From contig JAPUEE010000013.1 in the NCBI GenBank assembly GCA_027492735.1, forward strand, positions 29,445-93,444: a stretch of DNA of 64,000 nucleotides, in the 5' to 3' direction. Source of the stretch: Candidatus Saccharimonadota bacterium. Lineage in GTDB: Bacteria > Patescibacteriota > Saccharimonadia > Saccharimonadales > Saccharimonadaceae. Shown here piece by piece: positions 8,963-17,187 of the stretch; within the stretch, counting starts at the first letter, position 1, and each line of letters begins with the position of its first letter. The position numbers and the translations under genes were made by a program. Below the pieces are notes generated by a model. It saw only the letters and a program-made list of their open reading frames with translations, did not search any database and had not been told where the DNA came from.

Positions 8963-9601
8963 ATGCGAGATTCAGCGGAAACCACCCCTACATCAAAACC
9001 GACAATCGTTCAAGTCGTTGGTCCTGCCGGAGCTGGCAAATCATTTTTTGCACGACGTTTTTCCAAAACGTTTGGTGCGCCTCTCGTTAGTCGCGATCGC
9101 TTGCGTTGGACATTGTTCGCTCACCATACTTATAGCGAAGACGAGGAATCAATCGTTTCTCAGGTAGCAGATGTCATGGTAGATGAGCTACTAAAGACCG
9201 GCAAGCTGTTCATTCTAGATGGCGGCTGTAATCGTCGACCAGCGCGAAATCTCATTCGAGATAAAGCCCAGAAAAATAATTATCAGATTTTTACTGTCAT
9301 AGTACAGACAGATGAACCGACCGCTCGTAGTCGAGCCACCCATCGCGACCATCGCTCAGCAGATGATCGATATAATCAGTCGCTCAGCGCCGAACAGTAC
9401 GCCGCTCAGTTAAAATCGTATCAATCTCCAGTAGTTGATAAAAATACGGTGGTCATCAGCGGCAAACATACCTATTCAACGCAAGCTCGCACAGTGCTAA
9501 AGAAATTAGTCGAGGCGCAAAAAGTCCCCGTTGTTACCGGCGCCAAACCAAGAATACGCCCCGCATCGACAGTGAGGTCACTTGGCCCGTTTATTCAGTA
9601 G
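8963..9601 (+). CDS. P-loop kinase-like ATPase (AAA_33/zeta-toxin fold)
   Basis: A 212-residue protein with Walker A GPAGAGKSFFARR near residue 20, a conserved Asp/Arg pair after the second strand (SRDRLRW), and RSRATHRDHR resembling the lid arginines of small-molecule or nucleotide kinases. Such proteins phosphorylate nucleosides, sugars or UDP-GlcNAc, and the substrate is not evident. An AAGGAAGG-type ribosome site precedes the ATG. The next gene starts within its last 20 bases, so the two form an operon. Confidence 0.7.
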   Translation: MRDSAETTPTSKPTIVQVVGPAGAGKSFFARRFSKTFGAPLVSRDRLRWTLFAHHTYSEDEESIVSQVADVMVDELLKTGKLFILDGGCNRRPARNLIRDKAQKNNYQIFTVIVQTDEPTARSRATHRDHRSADDRYNQSLSAEQYAAQLKSYQSPVVDKNTVVISGKHTYSTQARTVLKKLVEAQKVPVVTGAKPRIRPASTVRSLGPFIQ

Positions 9602-10295
9602 CCTTGCAGCTACAGCAAAAATTATCCACGACGATGAATTCGGCGATATCCATATCAAGCGCACCAAGGGCGCTACCATTAGTGTTCGCCCAAAAACCGA
9701 TGGATCACTAGTAGCGAGCTTGCCCTATTTTGTTCCAGTGCGCGAAGTTCAACGACTCATCAACGCCAATCGTGATCAACTACGCGTAACGAGACAGAAA
9801 ACCTCCGGTGGCAAAACGTATCGTGATGGCGATGCGATCGGTAAATCACATCATTTACGTGTTTCAACGGGTCCCAGAGAAATCGTCAAAACCAGAGGTC
9901 TAACTATAGATGTTACCGTTAGACCCGACACTCCGCCCGCTCGGGCAGACCAACTCATCAAAGACGGTGTAGTAAAAGCTCTGCGCAAAGAAGCCAAAGC
10001 CTATCTCCCGCGACGATTAGCCTACCTAGCAATGCAAACCGGTTTTCGTTATGACCAGGTGCGCTTTACGCATGCGAAATCTCGCTGGGGTAGCTGCTCG
10101 TCTACTGGAACGATCTCGCTCAATATCATGCTCATGACATTACCTAATGAATTGATAGATTATGTTCTGTTGCATGAATTGACTCACACAAAACACATGA
10201 ATCACAGCTCAGAATTCTGGCGAGCGCTAGAGAACGTCTGTCCAGATGCCAAACAGAAACGCCGCCTCATTAAACGCTATTCTCCTTATTTGTAG
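9582..10295 (+). CDS. YgjP/DUF45-like metallopeptidase
   Basis: A 237-residue protein whose C-terminal third has HELTHTKHMNHSSEFW, the HExxH zinc-protease signature with a downstream third ligand, preceded by KSRWGSCSSTGTISLN, the hallmark of the YgjP-like (DUF45, WLM/SprT-related) family. The function of the family is poorly known; related proteases act on DNA-protein crosslinks. The TTG start at 9582 follows a GAGGT ribosome-binding site and overlaps the upstream P-loop gene by 20 bases. No signal peptide is present. Confidence 0.83.
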   Translation: MARLFSSLAATAKIIHDDEFGDIHIKRTKGATISVRPKTDGSLVASLPYFVPVREVQRLINANRDQLRVTRQKTSGGKTYRDGDAIGKSHHLRVSTGPREIVKTRGLTIDVTVRPDTPPARADQLIKDGVVKALRKEAKAYLPRRLAYLAMQTGFRYDQVRFTHAKSRWGSCSSTGTISLNIMLMTLPNELIDYVLLHELTHTKHMNHSSEFWRALENVCPDAKQKRRLIKRYSPYL

Positions 10296-10343
10296 CGATA
10301 TGCTTTTTTTATAATAACTTTAGCGCTATAATAGGCCACATAC

Positions 10344-11630
10344 ATGGTGGGAAAGAACATAGTATCACTAACCATATTGGCCATCAGCTATATTATCGCT
10401 ATGGCTTTGACACTGTCGAGTGAGATTGCCACTTGGATAGTTAGTCTACTCTGGTTGATTATTCTGATTATTACTGGATTTTTATTAGCCCATCACGATC
10501 ACACTAAGCAGTCGATAAAAACGCAGTCGAGCGACCAATTAAAAACACAAATAAAAGCCGAGCGACAACGGCTGGAAACTATCATCAACAGTATCAATGA
10601 CGTCATCATCCACGTTAGCACTAGAGGTAACGTAAAGCTCTACAACGCAGCCGCACTCGCACTGCTCGATACCAACCAGGATATTAACGGCAAAAATGTC
10701 GATGAATTGCTCCATCTCGTCGACGAGAACGGCGACAAGATCATCCTATCGGAGTTCATGAGAGAGAGTAAAGTATTTCGCGAGCGTAACGACCTGTGCC
10801 ATCAATATAGCGATGGGCAGAAAATCAATATATTTCTATCAATTTCACCGGTTCGCGGTATCTTCGATGCCACCAAGGCTCGAGCGTCCATAAGTGGCTT
10901 TATTCTCATTATGCGCGACATTACGAAGCAGAAATCACTCGACGACGAACGGGACGAGTTTATTTCTGTTGTGAGCCACGAGCTACGTACGCCCGTTGCT
11001 ATTACCGAAGGTACGCTGTCCAATGTAGAATTCATATTAGAGAAGAATAACGCTGATAAAACATTGATCGGCAATGTTGAGCAGGCTCACCAGCAGGTAC
11101 TCTTTCTATCTCAAATGGTGAATGATTTATCAACACTCAGTCGCGCCCAACGCGGCGTCAATATGGAACCTGAGCTCATAGATGTAAAAATATTCATGGG
11201 CGAGCTATATAACAAATACCTTCCAGAAGCTCGCACTCATCAATTATCGCTCGACGTTGATAGTACAGCTACAGGCGTTGTCTCAGTAGCTCGTATGGCA
11301 ATAGAGGAAATCATGCAAAACTTGATTACTAATGCCATAAAATATACTCGAGAAGGAGGCGTCGTTATCGGTGTTCACAAAGTCAGCGACGAGCACGCTG
11401 TTGAGTTTTTCGTACGCGACACCGGTATCGGTATCAGCAAGAGTGACCAAGCTCGTGTTTTCCAACGATTCTGGCGTAGCGAAGATTACAGAACGCGCGA
11501 GACCAATGGGACCGGCCTAGGTCTCCATGTCGTAGAGCAGCTGGCTGCCACTATTCATACACAAATCGAATTAAAATCACGCCTTAACCACGGTTCGACG
11601 TTTAGTTTCAAGCTACCATTAAGCGATTAG
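10344..11630 (+). CDS. Membrane sensor histidine kinase with PAS domain
   Basis: A 428-residue protein. Two membrane helices lie at about 8-25 and 29-50 with almost no external loop, then a PAS domain at about 72-195, HisKA with the phospho-acceptor His212 in SHELRTP, and HATPase_c with an NAIKYT N-box, DTGIGIS and GTGLGL. It therefore senses something in or at the membrane, or an internal ligand through PAS. No response regulator lies beside it, so it is an orphan in this window. TATAAT at 10327-10332 lies 11 bases before the ATG. Confidence 0.92.
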   Translation: MVGKNIVSLTILAISYIIAMALTLSSEIATWIVSLLWLIILIITGFLLAHHDHTKQSIKTQSSDQLKTQIKAERQRLETIINSINDVIIHVSTRGNVKLYNAAALALLDTNQDINGKNVDELLHLVDENGDKIILSEFMRESKVFRERNDLCHQYSDGQKINIFLSISPVRGIFDATKARASISGFILIMRDITKQKSLDDERDEFISVVSHELRTPVAITEGTLSNVEFILEKNNADKTLIGNVEQAHQQVLFLSQMVNDLSTLSRAQRGVNMEPELIDVKIFMGELYNKYLPEARTHQLSLDVDSTATGVVSVARMAIEEIMQNLITNAIKYTREGGVVIGVHKVSDEHAVEFFVRDTGIGISKSDQARVFQRFWRSEDYRTRETNGTGLGLHVVEQLAATIHTQIELKSRLNHGSTFSFKLPLSD

Positions 11631-11637
11631 AATAACA

Positions 11638-11880
11638 CTATTTATTGAGAACGCCACCAAAGATGAGATTGGCGATAAATCCGAGAACCAAGTTGTGAAC
11701 GTTAAACATCATTATGAATCCCGCTCCGCATATGCCTAGCGCTACTAATTTATATCTCTGATAACTCGCGACACCCGAACCCATAGTATCGGCAATCTGC
11801 TTGTAAAACCTCAGAAATAAAACGCCCGCCACAATAGTGAGTATTCCGACAAAAAACCATAGCCAGCTAAATTCATACAT
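11638..11880 (-). CDS. Small two-helix membrane protein, unknown
   Basis: An 80-residue protein with two hydrophobic helices (about 6-24 and 45-75) separated by a short polar loop containing a basic QRYK. I do not recognise the family. The ATG at 11880 is chosen over longer in-frame starts because a TACAAT (minus strand, 11887-11892) ends 6 bases before it, giving a leaderless transcript. It lies convergent to the histidine kinase and divergent from secE. Confidence 0.6.
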   Translation of the reverse strand: MYEFSWLWFFVGILTIVAGVLFLRFYKQIADTMGSGVASYQRYKLVALGICGAGFIMMFNVHNLVLGFIANLIFGGVLNK

Positions 11881-11928
11881 ACCGCTATTGTATACTAACG
11901 AACTAATCGAGGCAACCCGCCTCTGGCC

Positions 11929-11958
11929 TTGACAGGAGGCAGTAGATTGCCGTATAAT
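11929..11958 (+). promoter_or_regulatory. Promoter of secE-nusG
   Basis: TTGACA (11929-11934) and TATAAT (11953-11958) are perfect consensus boxes with an 18-base spacer. It is the best sigma70-type promoter in the window and fits a highly expressed translation/secretion operon. Confidence 0.8.
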
Positions 11959-12013
11959 GTGGCTTGACAGTTTACGGAAAGTAAACTGGTTTTTTAGTTG
12001 AAGGAGAAAACAG

Positions 12014-12400
12014 GTGGCAAAGCAGGACAATAGCAACAAAGGTTCGACAGTAGTTCGACGCGTTAAAGCTTCGGGCTCGAAATCTACATCAGCAGCAAAG
12101 GCCGATAGCAAACAGGTTGTACGAAAAACAACCGCGGGAGCAACCCAGGCAAAAAGCCCTGCAAAGAAAACGATTAAATCTCAGCCTAAAAAACCAACGT
12201 TTATACTATTTCGTCCTTTCGTCGCATTAGGCCGCTATTTTCGTGACAGCTGGCGCGAACTACGTCAAGTCCGCTGGACAAACCGTCGAGCTACATGGGC
12301 ATTGACGCTCGCGGTTATTCTATTCTCACTATTTTTCGCAGTCTTTATTATGCTATTTGACTGGTTATTTAATTATCTAATTCAGGAGGTGATACTGTAA
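12014..12400 (+). CDS. secE: Preprotein translocase subunit SecE
   Basis: A 128-residue protein. The C-terminal 65 residues are a typical SecE: amphipathic SWRELRQVRWTNR followed by one membrane helix. The first about 60 residues form a Lys/Ser/Ala-rich, probably disordered basic extension not found in short bacterial SecE. GTG start with AAGGAG 8 bases upstream. It stabilises SecY in the translocon. Its last base is the first base of nusG, the classic secE-nusG order. Confidence 0.92.
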   Translation: MAKQDNSNKGSTVVRRVKASGSKSTSAAKADSKQVVRKTTAGATQAKSPAKKTIKSQPKKPTFILFRPFVALGRYFRDSWRELRQVRWTNRRATWALTLAVILFSLFFAVFIMLFDWLFNYLIQEVIL

Positions 12401-12948
12401 TGACAAAAGTTAAACGATACGACGATACTCGCGCTTGGTATGCTATCCATACCTACGCTGGTTACGAAGAGCAAGTTGCTGATCAGATCAAACAGCGCAT
12501 CGAAGGCGTCGATATGGCTGACAAGATTTTCGACGTACTAGTACCAAAAGAAAAGATGATCGTCATCAAAAACGGTAAGCGTAAAGTTGTCGAGCAAAAG
12601 ATTTTCCAAGGCTACGTATTGGTTGAGATGAAACTCAGCGAAGACGCCTGGTTTATTATTCGCAACACTCCTGGCGTCACTGGGTTTGTTGGTGCTGGCA
12701 CTAGTCCAACCCCAGTCTCACCAAAGGAAATTTCAAAGATCAAGAAGCGCATGGGTGTGAGCGATCCAAAGCATGATATTGATCTGCAGATTGGTGAAAT
12801 TGTCAACATTACCGACGGTCCATTCAAAGGTTTTGATGGCGGCGTGAGTGAAATTGACCCTGTCAAAGGCAAAGTCAAAGTCCTCGTCAGTATGTTCGGT
12901 CGTGATACCAGCGTTGAGCTCGACGCTCTCCAGGTTAAAAAAGTTTAG
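12400..12948 (+). CDS. nusG: Transcription termination/antitermination factor NusG
   Basis: A 182-residue protein of normal length: an N-terminal NGN domain (AWYAIHTYAGYEEQVADQI) and a C-terminal KOW domain (VNITDGPFKGFDGGVSEID). NusG binds RNA polymerase and links it to Rho or the ribosome. It is translationally coupled to secE (one-base overlap) and precedes rplK, with an additional promoter between. Confidence 0.97.
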   Translation: MTKVKRYDDTRAWYAIHTYAGYEEQVADQIKQRIEGVDMADKIFDVLVPKEKMIVIKNGKRKVVEQKIFQGYVLVEMKLSEDAWFIIRNTPGVTGFVGAGTSPTPVSPKEISKIKKRMGVSDPKHDIDLQIGEIVNITDGPFKGFDGGVSEIDPVKGKVKVLVSMFGRDTSVELDALQVKKV

Positions 12949-12977
12949 TTGCTAATTAGTCTATAGTTTGTTATAAT
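12949..12977 (+). promoter_or_regulatory. Promoter of rplK
   Basis: TTGCTA (12949-12954) and TATAAT (12972-12977) lie 17 bases apart, directly after the nusG stop. This gives rplK its own start besides read-through from secE-nusG. Confidence 0.6.
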
Positions 12978-13028
12978 ATACTAGTTACGCACCTTCAATA
13001 ATGCTTCACTAATTTTGAAAGGTACAAA

Positions 13029-13454
13029 ATGGCAAAGAAAATTATCGGTAATCTAAAACTACGTATTCCAGCCGGTCGTGCGACCGCAGGTCCTCCAGTT
13101 GGTTCAACTCTCGGTCAGTGGGGTCTCAATATGATGGAATTCATCAATCCATTCAACGACGCCACCAAAGATCTCATGGGCAAAGACGTGATTGTTCACA
13201 TCCAAGTCTACGAAGATCGCACTTTTACCTGGAACAGTCTCGGCCAGCCAGTTGATGATATGATCCGCGAAAAAGCTGGTATCAAAAAGGGTAGCGGCAA
13301 GCCTCATACTGACAAAGTTGGCAAAATCACTCGCGCTCAGGCCGAGGAAATTGCCCAGGCTAAAATGAATCAGCTAAACGCTAACGACATTGATGCCGCT
13401 GTCAAAGTCGTTGCCGGTACCGCTCGCTCTATGGGCGTCGAACTAGTCGACTAA
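13029..13454 (+). CDS. rplK: 50S ribosomal protein L11 (uL11)
   Basis: A 141-residue protein of family length with the L11 opening (KLRIPAGRATAGPPVGSTLG, proline-rich ligand of RelA and elongation factors) and the C-terminal rRNA-binding domain ending in GTARSMGVELV. It forms the GTPase-associated centre with L10/L12. A strong terminator follows at once, so unlike in most bacteria it is not cotranscribed with rplA. Confidence 0.97.
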   Translation: MAKKIIGNLKLRIPAGRATAGPPVGSTLGQWGLNMMEFINPFNDATKDLMGKDVIVHIQVYEDRTFTWNSLGQPVDDMIREKAGIKKGSGKPHTDKVGKITRAQAEEIAQAKMNQLNANDIDAAVKVVAGTARSMGVELVD

Positions 13455-13477
13455 TTGTTGTTTGCAATAAAAAAATC

Positions 13478-13504
13478 GCCTCCTGGTACTAGGGGGCTTT
13501 TTTT
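13478..13504 (+). terminator. Rho-independent terminator after rplK
   Basis: A six-pair GC stem (13478-13483 with 13492-13497, one G-T pair) and an 8-base loop are followed by seven T. Confidence 0.85.
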
Positions 13505-13581
13505 GTTGTATTAATAATTTCATGGAAATTCACCTCCCCATCGTACTGTCTTTGACGATAGGGAGGGGGATCGTACTGTTT

Positions 13582-14385
13582 TCATCGGTGGTGCACTGTC
13601 ATCGTCGTCCTGATGTAGACGATGGCGGCCACGACACCCAGCGCGAGCGCGAGTCCGATCTGCCACGACGTCAGCAATATGACGTACGCCGCCGACATAA
13701 CGAACCACAATGAGTCCGTCTTGTCGAGCGCACCACCTTGCCGGCCAAATACCGCGCTCAGGCCGATAATTCGGATAACCCGGCTCGGGCTGGCAGCCAC
13801 GAACTCACCAGAGTCCTTGACACCAGAGAGTCGCTTCAGTCGGCTCTCGAGCCAGTCGCCGATCTCGGCGAAGGGCGGCGTGATGATGAGAATCACTAGC
13901 CACTGTTTCCAGTTGGCCATGATTTGATTGCCGAGGCCGCCAAACTGCCAGGCCAGGCCCAGAGTAGCGACGCCTGCGACCAAGCCAAAAGCCCAGCCCC
14001 AGATAGCGCCCGCCACTGTCTTGTTTGGCGAATAGCGGGGAAACAGCTTGGTGCGACCGAATCGCTTTCCAAAAATTTGGGCGGAGGCGTTCTCGACATA
14101 GACTGTCGCGACGATCACCATGATCGTCCAGATGCTATGATCACTGAGAATGCGTGCGGCGCTGTAGGCGCCCATCCAAACGATCCACATATGGACAAAC
14201 AATGCTACATAGGTCCTGTTCGAGACTATCCTCATTGCTTGGAATGACAGAGCCTCCAGCATGCAAGCCGCCGCGACCAGAATTATCAGAGCGATGACCG
14301 CCCAGTAGCCGAGCGCCATGACACCCAACAGGCCGAGGGCCAGGACGATGCCTCGCCCGGTCTTGGTATTCAAAAAGGCCAGCAT
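13582..14385 (-). CDS. cdsA: Phosphatidate cytidylyltransferase-like protein
   Basis: A 267-residue polytopic membrane protein. The CdsA region is recognisable from GDWLESRLKRLSGVKDSGEF (S-x2-KR-x4-KDSG) and the following GRQGGALDKTDS, which stands in for the canonical LPGHGGxLDRxDS. CdsA makes CDP-diacylglycerol from phosphatidic acid and CTP. The His of HGG is replaced by Gln, so activity is not assured. ATG at 14385 follows AGGAGG by 8 bases. The gene is clearly richer in G+C than its neighbours (39 of 60 bases in two stretches counted by hand) and sits against the direction of the ribosomal genes. Confidence 0.8.
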   Translation of the reverse strand: MLAFLNTKTGRGIVLALGLLGVMALGYWAVIALIILVAAACMLEALSFQAMRIVSNRTYVALFVHMWIVWMGAYSAARILSDHSIWTIMVIVATVYVENASAQIFGKRFGRTKLFPRYSPNKTVAGAIWGWAFGLVAGVATLGLAWQFGGLGNQIMANWKQWLVILIITPPFAEIGDWLESRLKRLSGVKDSGEFVAASPSRVIRIIGLSAVFGRQGGALDKTDSLWFVMSAAYVILLTSWQIGLALALGVVAAIVYIRTTMTVHHR

Positions 14386-14488
14386 GCTGACCACCTCCTA
14401 TAAATTGTAGGTACAGAAACAGAACGAATCCGCGTATAATTATAGCACAATTTGCTAAATAATGCAATAGCGTAATAGCGTTGGTCAG

Positions 14489-14517
14489 TTGAATTATTCC
14501 TCTATACCTGTTATAAT
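14489..14517 (+). promoter_or_regulatory. Promoter of rplA
   Basis: TTGAAT (14489-14494) and TATAAT (14512-14517) have a 17-base spacer. It supplies rplA with its own transcript, needed because cdsA and a terminator cut it off from rplK. Confidence 0.7.
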
Positions 14518-14537
14518 GACCCATACAACAATTTAAT

Positions 14538-14574
14538 TTGTGGGAGGCCGATGAAAAGGCCGCTAGCACCACGA
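14538..14574 (+). promoter_or_regulatory. Probable L1-binding leader of rplA
   Basis: TTGTGG (14538-14543) pairs with CCACGA (14569-14574); inside, GGCC 14546-14549 pairs with 14558-14561 around GATGAAAA. The GGGAG...GATGA arrangement in an asymmetric internal loop resembles the L1 binding site on 23S rRNA and the L1 autoregulatory sites in ribosomal mRNAs. The SD AAAGGAG lies directly after it, so bound L1 could block translation. The assignment is by motif resemblance only. Confidence 0.55.
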
Positions 14575-14584
14575 AAGGAGTACC

Positions 14585-15589
14585 ATGGCAAAGACGAAAC
14601 AAGAGCTTTTGAACGAGGCCGACAAACTAGGTCTCGAGCTGAGCGTTAAAAACACCGTAGCTGAGATTCAGGCTGCTATCACAGAGGCACAAAATCAGCC
14701 TGCTGAAACTGTCGAAGTAGCTACGGAGACTGCAGCTGACAATGAGCATTTTGCAAAAGCCGGCAAACGTAGCGCCAAAGCAGCTGCTGAGACCGAGGAA
14801 AAGATCGCCAAAGAAGAGCGTAAAGCCGCTGGCGACACCACACCACTAGACCCAGAAGCCGAAGTTGCCGATCGACGCGGTCCAATCCCAGTAACTCGCC
14901 CACGTATCGAACGCCGTGGCAAAAATTACCGCAAACTAGCCGAGAAAGTTGACTCTGGCAAACTATATAGCTTGTCTGACGCTCTAAAACTGGCCGTTGA
15001 AACATCGGCTACTAAATTCGATGGTACCGTTGAAATTCATGTTCGCCTCGGTGTTGACCCACGCCAAGCCGACCAAAACATCCGCTCAACCGTCAGCCTA
15101 CCAAATGGTACTGGCAAAACCGTCCGTGTCGCGGCCTTTGTCTCCGATGCCGATAGCAAAGCTGCCAAAGAAGCTGGCGCTGATCTCGTAGGCGAAGAGG
15201 CCATTACCTCTGCTCTCGACAAAGAAAACCTCGATTTCGACGTTTTGGTCGCGACACCACAGCTGATGCCAAAACTCGGTAAATACGCTCGTCTCCTCGG
15301 GCCACGCGGTTTGATGCCAAATCCAAAATCTGGCACTGTATCCACCAACCCAAGCCAGGCCGTCAAAGAAGCCAAGGCTGGTAAGGTTGAGTATCGCGTC
15401 GACAAACAGTCGATCGTTCACCTCGGCATTGGTAAAGTATCCTTTGGCGCTGCTAAATTAGAGCAGAATGCCAACGTGTTCCTATCGAGCCTGAACTCGG
15501 TCAAACCAGCCAGTCTCAAGGGTTCATATATCCTATCTACTGCCATTTCAACCACTATGGGTCCTGGCATCAAAGTAGAAAACCAATAA
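14585..15589 (+). CDS. rplA: 50S ribosomal protein L1 (uL1) with N-terminal extension
   Basis: A 334-residue protein. Residues from about 111 on are a normal L1 (KLAEKVDSGKLYSLSDAL, NGTGKTVRVA, LMPKLGKYARLLGPRGLMPN). The first about 105 residues are extra: a small helical piece at 3-35 (KQELLNEADKLGLEL), reminiscent of SAP/HeH-type domains, then a long Ala/Glu/Lys charged linker. L1 usually has about 230 residues. The ATG at 14585 has AAAGGAG 6 bases upstream, so the extension is genuinely translated. A terminator follows. Confidence 0.95.
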   Translation: MAKTKQELLNEADKLGLELSVKNTVAEIQAAITEAQNQPAETVEVATETAADNEHFAKAGKRSAKAAAETEEKIAKEERKAAGDTTPLDPEAEVADRRGPIPVTRPRIERRGKNYRKLAEKVDSGKLYSLSDALKLAVETSATKFDGTVEIHVRLGVDPRQADQNIRSTVSLPNGTGKTVRVAAFVSDADSKAAKEAGADLVGEEAITSALDKENLDFDVLVATPQLMPKLGKYARLLGPRGLMPNPKSGTVSTNPSQAVKEAKAGKVEYRVDKQSIVHLGIGKVSFGAAKLEQNANVFLSSLNSVKPASLKGSYILSTAISTTMGPGIKVENQ

Positions 15590-15609
15590 TAGTTCTGGCT
15601 CACTACGGT

Positions 15610-15660
15610 AGCTCGGCTCATGTCAACTCTACTAGAGAGGGCGAGAGTCGAGCTTTTTTG
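15610..15660 (+). terminator. Terminator after rplA
   Basis: AGCTCG (15610-15615) pairs with CGAGCT (15649-15654), followed by T6. The loop contains a second small hairpin (CTCT-act-AGAG). Confidence 0.75.
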
Positions 15661-15716
15661 AACACAGAGCCGCACCTAATTATGCTACAATAGTGCTATA
15701 GAGTAGAGAGGGAACC

Positions 15717-16637
15717 ATGAAACAGTATTTAGCATTATTGCAAGACATCAAGGACAACGGCACGGTCAAAACTGATCGTACTGGCACAGGGACAAAGAGC
15801 GTGTTTGGTCGTCAAGTTCGCTACAATCTCGCCAACGGCTTTCCCGCAGTAACGACCAAGAAACTTTACTTTAACAGTGTCGTCCACGAACTGCTGTGGT
15901 TCTTAAAAGGCACCGGCAATATCGAATACCTGGCGCAAAACAACGTCCATATTTGGGATGAGTGGCCGTTCAAGGCATACCTCGAGAAGAATAATTTGCC
16001 GATCCCCGAAGTCAATTCCGACGAGTGGAAAACGCAGATGAAAGACTTCATTCAGCGCGTTGCGACCGACCATGAGTTTGCCGAGAAGTGGGGCGACCTC
16101 GGTCCGGTCTACGGTGTGCAGTGGCGTAAATGGCCCGACGGACAGGGCGGTCACATCGACCAGATCGCGGGTGCCATCGACATGATCAAGAATACGCCGG
16201 ATAGTCGCCGCATCATCGTCAGCGCCTGGAACGTCGCCGAAATCCCCGAAATCGTCCGTATCGGCGGACTGCCGCCATGCCACAGTCTGTTTCAATTTAA
16301 TGTGGCGAATGGTAAGCTTGACTTGCATTTGTACCAGCGGAGCGCCGATACTTTCCTCGGTGTACCGTTCAACATCGCCAGCTACTCACTCCTGCTCGCC
16401 ATGATTGCGCAGGTGACCGGGTTAGAGCAGGGTGAATTCGTTCATACACTGGCCGATACGCATCTGTACCTCAACCACATGGAGCAGGTCGACGAACAGC
16501 TCTCGCGCACGCCGCGTGAGCTACCGAAACTCTGGCTCAATCCTGACGTCAAGAATATTGATGATTTCACCTTTGACGATATTCGCCTCGAAGGCTACGA
16601 CCCCTATCCAGCAATTAAAGCACCGATTGCGGTATAA
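15717..16637 (+). CDS. thyA: Thymidylate synthase ThyA
   Basis: A 306-residue protein with all ThyA landmarks: RTGTGT near residue 22, catalytic Cys188 in [20 protein letters not shown] and YLNHMEQV. It methylates dUMP to dTMP using methylene-THF and produces dihydrofolate, which the neighbouring DHFR recycles. The gene is G+C-rich compared with neighbours (40 of 60 in 16081-16140, hand count). An AGAGAGGG ribosome site precedes the ATG. With folA, dcd and tmk it makes a complete dTTP route from dCTP. Confidence 0.98.
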   Translation: MKQYLALLQDIKDNGTVKTDRTGTGTKSVFGRQVRYNLANGFPAVTTKKLYFNSVVHELLWFLKGTGNIEYLAQNNVHIWDEWPFKAYLEKNNLPIPEVNSDEWKTQMKDFIQRVATDHEFAEKWGDLGPVYGVQWRKWPDGQGGHIDQIAGAIDMIKNTPDSRRIIVSAWNVAEIPEIVRIGGLPPCHSLFQFNVANGKLDLHLYQRSADTFLGVPFNIASYSLLLAMIAQVTGLEQGEFVHTLADTHLYLNHMEQVDEQLSRTPRELPKLWLNPDVKNIDDFTFDDIRLEGYDPYPAIKAPIAV

Positions 16638-16662
16638 AGATCATACTATCTGAAGCATAGCT

Positions 16663-17154
16663 TTACTCTGCAGCTTTTTCGTACGTCACCCAGTCAAATC
16701 CATACTTATTTTTCTCGTCGGCATCATGGTGGTCGCGCAAAATCTCTGTCCAATTCTCGCAGGCAATTTGCGGAAAATAGACAGTGGCATTCGAGAATTC
16801 GGCGTCGACATAGGTAATATAGAGCCTGTCCATGTCGTCGAGCGCTTGAGTGTATATCTGACCGCCGCCAATGACGTAGATATTCTCACGCGAAGCTTTT
16901 ATGTAGGCTTCCTCGAGACTTGTCACACAGATGATATCTTCTGCCTCAAATGGCGTCCGTGTCACGACGATATTTTCGCGGCTAGGCAGGGCGCGGCCAA
17001 TTGATTCGTAGGTTTTGCGACCCATGATCACCGTGCCACCGGCAGTAATCTCTCTAAAATGTTGTAGGTCGGTCGGTAAATCGCGCTGCCACAATAAATC
17101 GTTATCGGCACCAATACCGTTCATTTTGTCTATAGCTACAACTATCGCCTTCAT
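16663..17154 (-). CDS. folA: Dihydrofolate reductase
   Basis: A 163-residue protein of family length: MKAIVVAIDKMNGIGADNDLLW (substrate loop), GGTVIMGRKTYESIG (NADPH binding) and YVIGGGQIYTQAL. It regenerates tetrahydrofolate for ThyA. It is convergent with thyA and divergent from dcd. A TAGAAT (minus strand, 17161-17166) ends 6 bases before the ATG, so its mRNA is predicted to be leaderless; the -10 of dcd lies only 6 bases further on. Confidence 0.97.
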   Translation of the reverse strand: MKAIVVAIDKMNGIGADNDLLWQRDLPTDLQHFREITAGGTVIMGRKTYESIGRALPSRENIVVTRTPFEAEDIICVTSLEEAYIKASRENIYVIGGGQIYTQALDDMDRLYITYVDAEFSNATVYFPQIACENWTEILRDHHDADEKNKYGFDWVTYEKAAE

Positions 17155-17187
17155 GTTTCTATTCTATCATGCTATAATGTCCAGGAA

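Noticed and set aside
11881..12111. Longer N-terminal extension (to 12111) of the small membrane protein on the minus strand
   Set aside because: It would run through the secE promoter and the start of secE; the ATG at 11880 has a -10 box at the right place.
13520..14247. Several overlapping reading frames on both strands across the cdsA-like gene
   Set aside because: They are by-products of high G+C in a real minus-strand gene; none has a ribosome site or recognisable motif.
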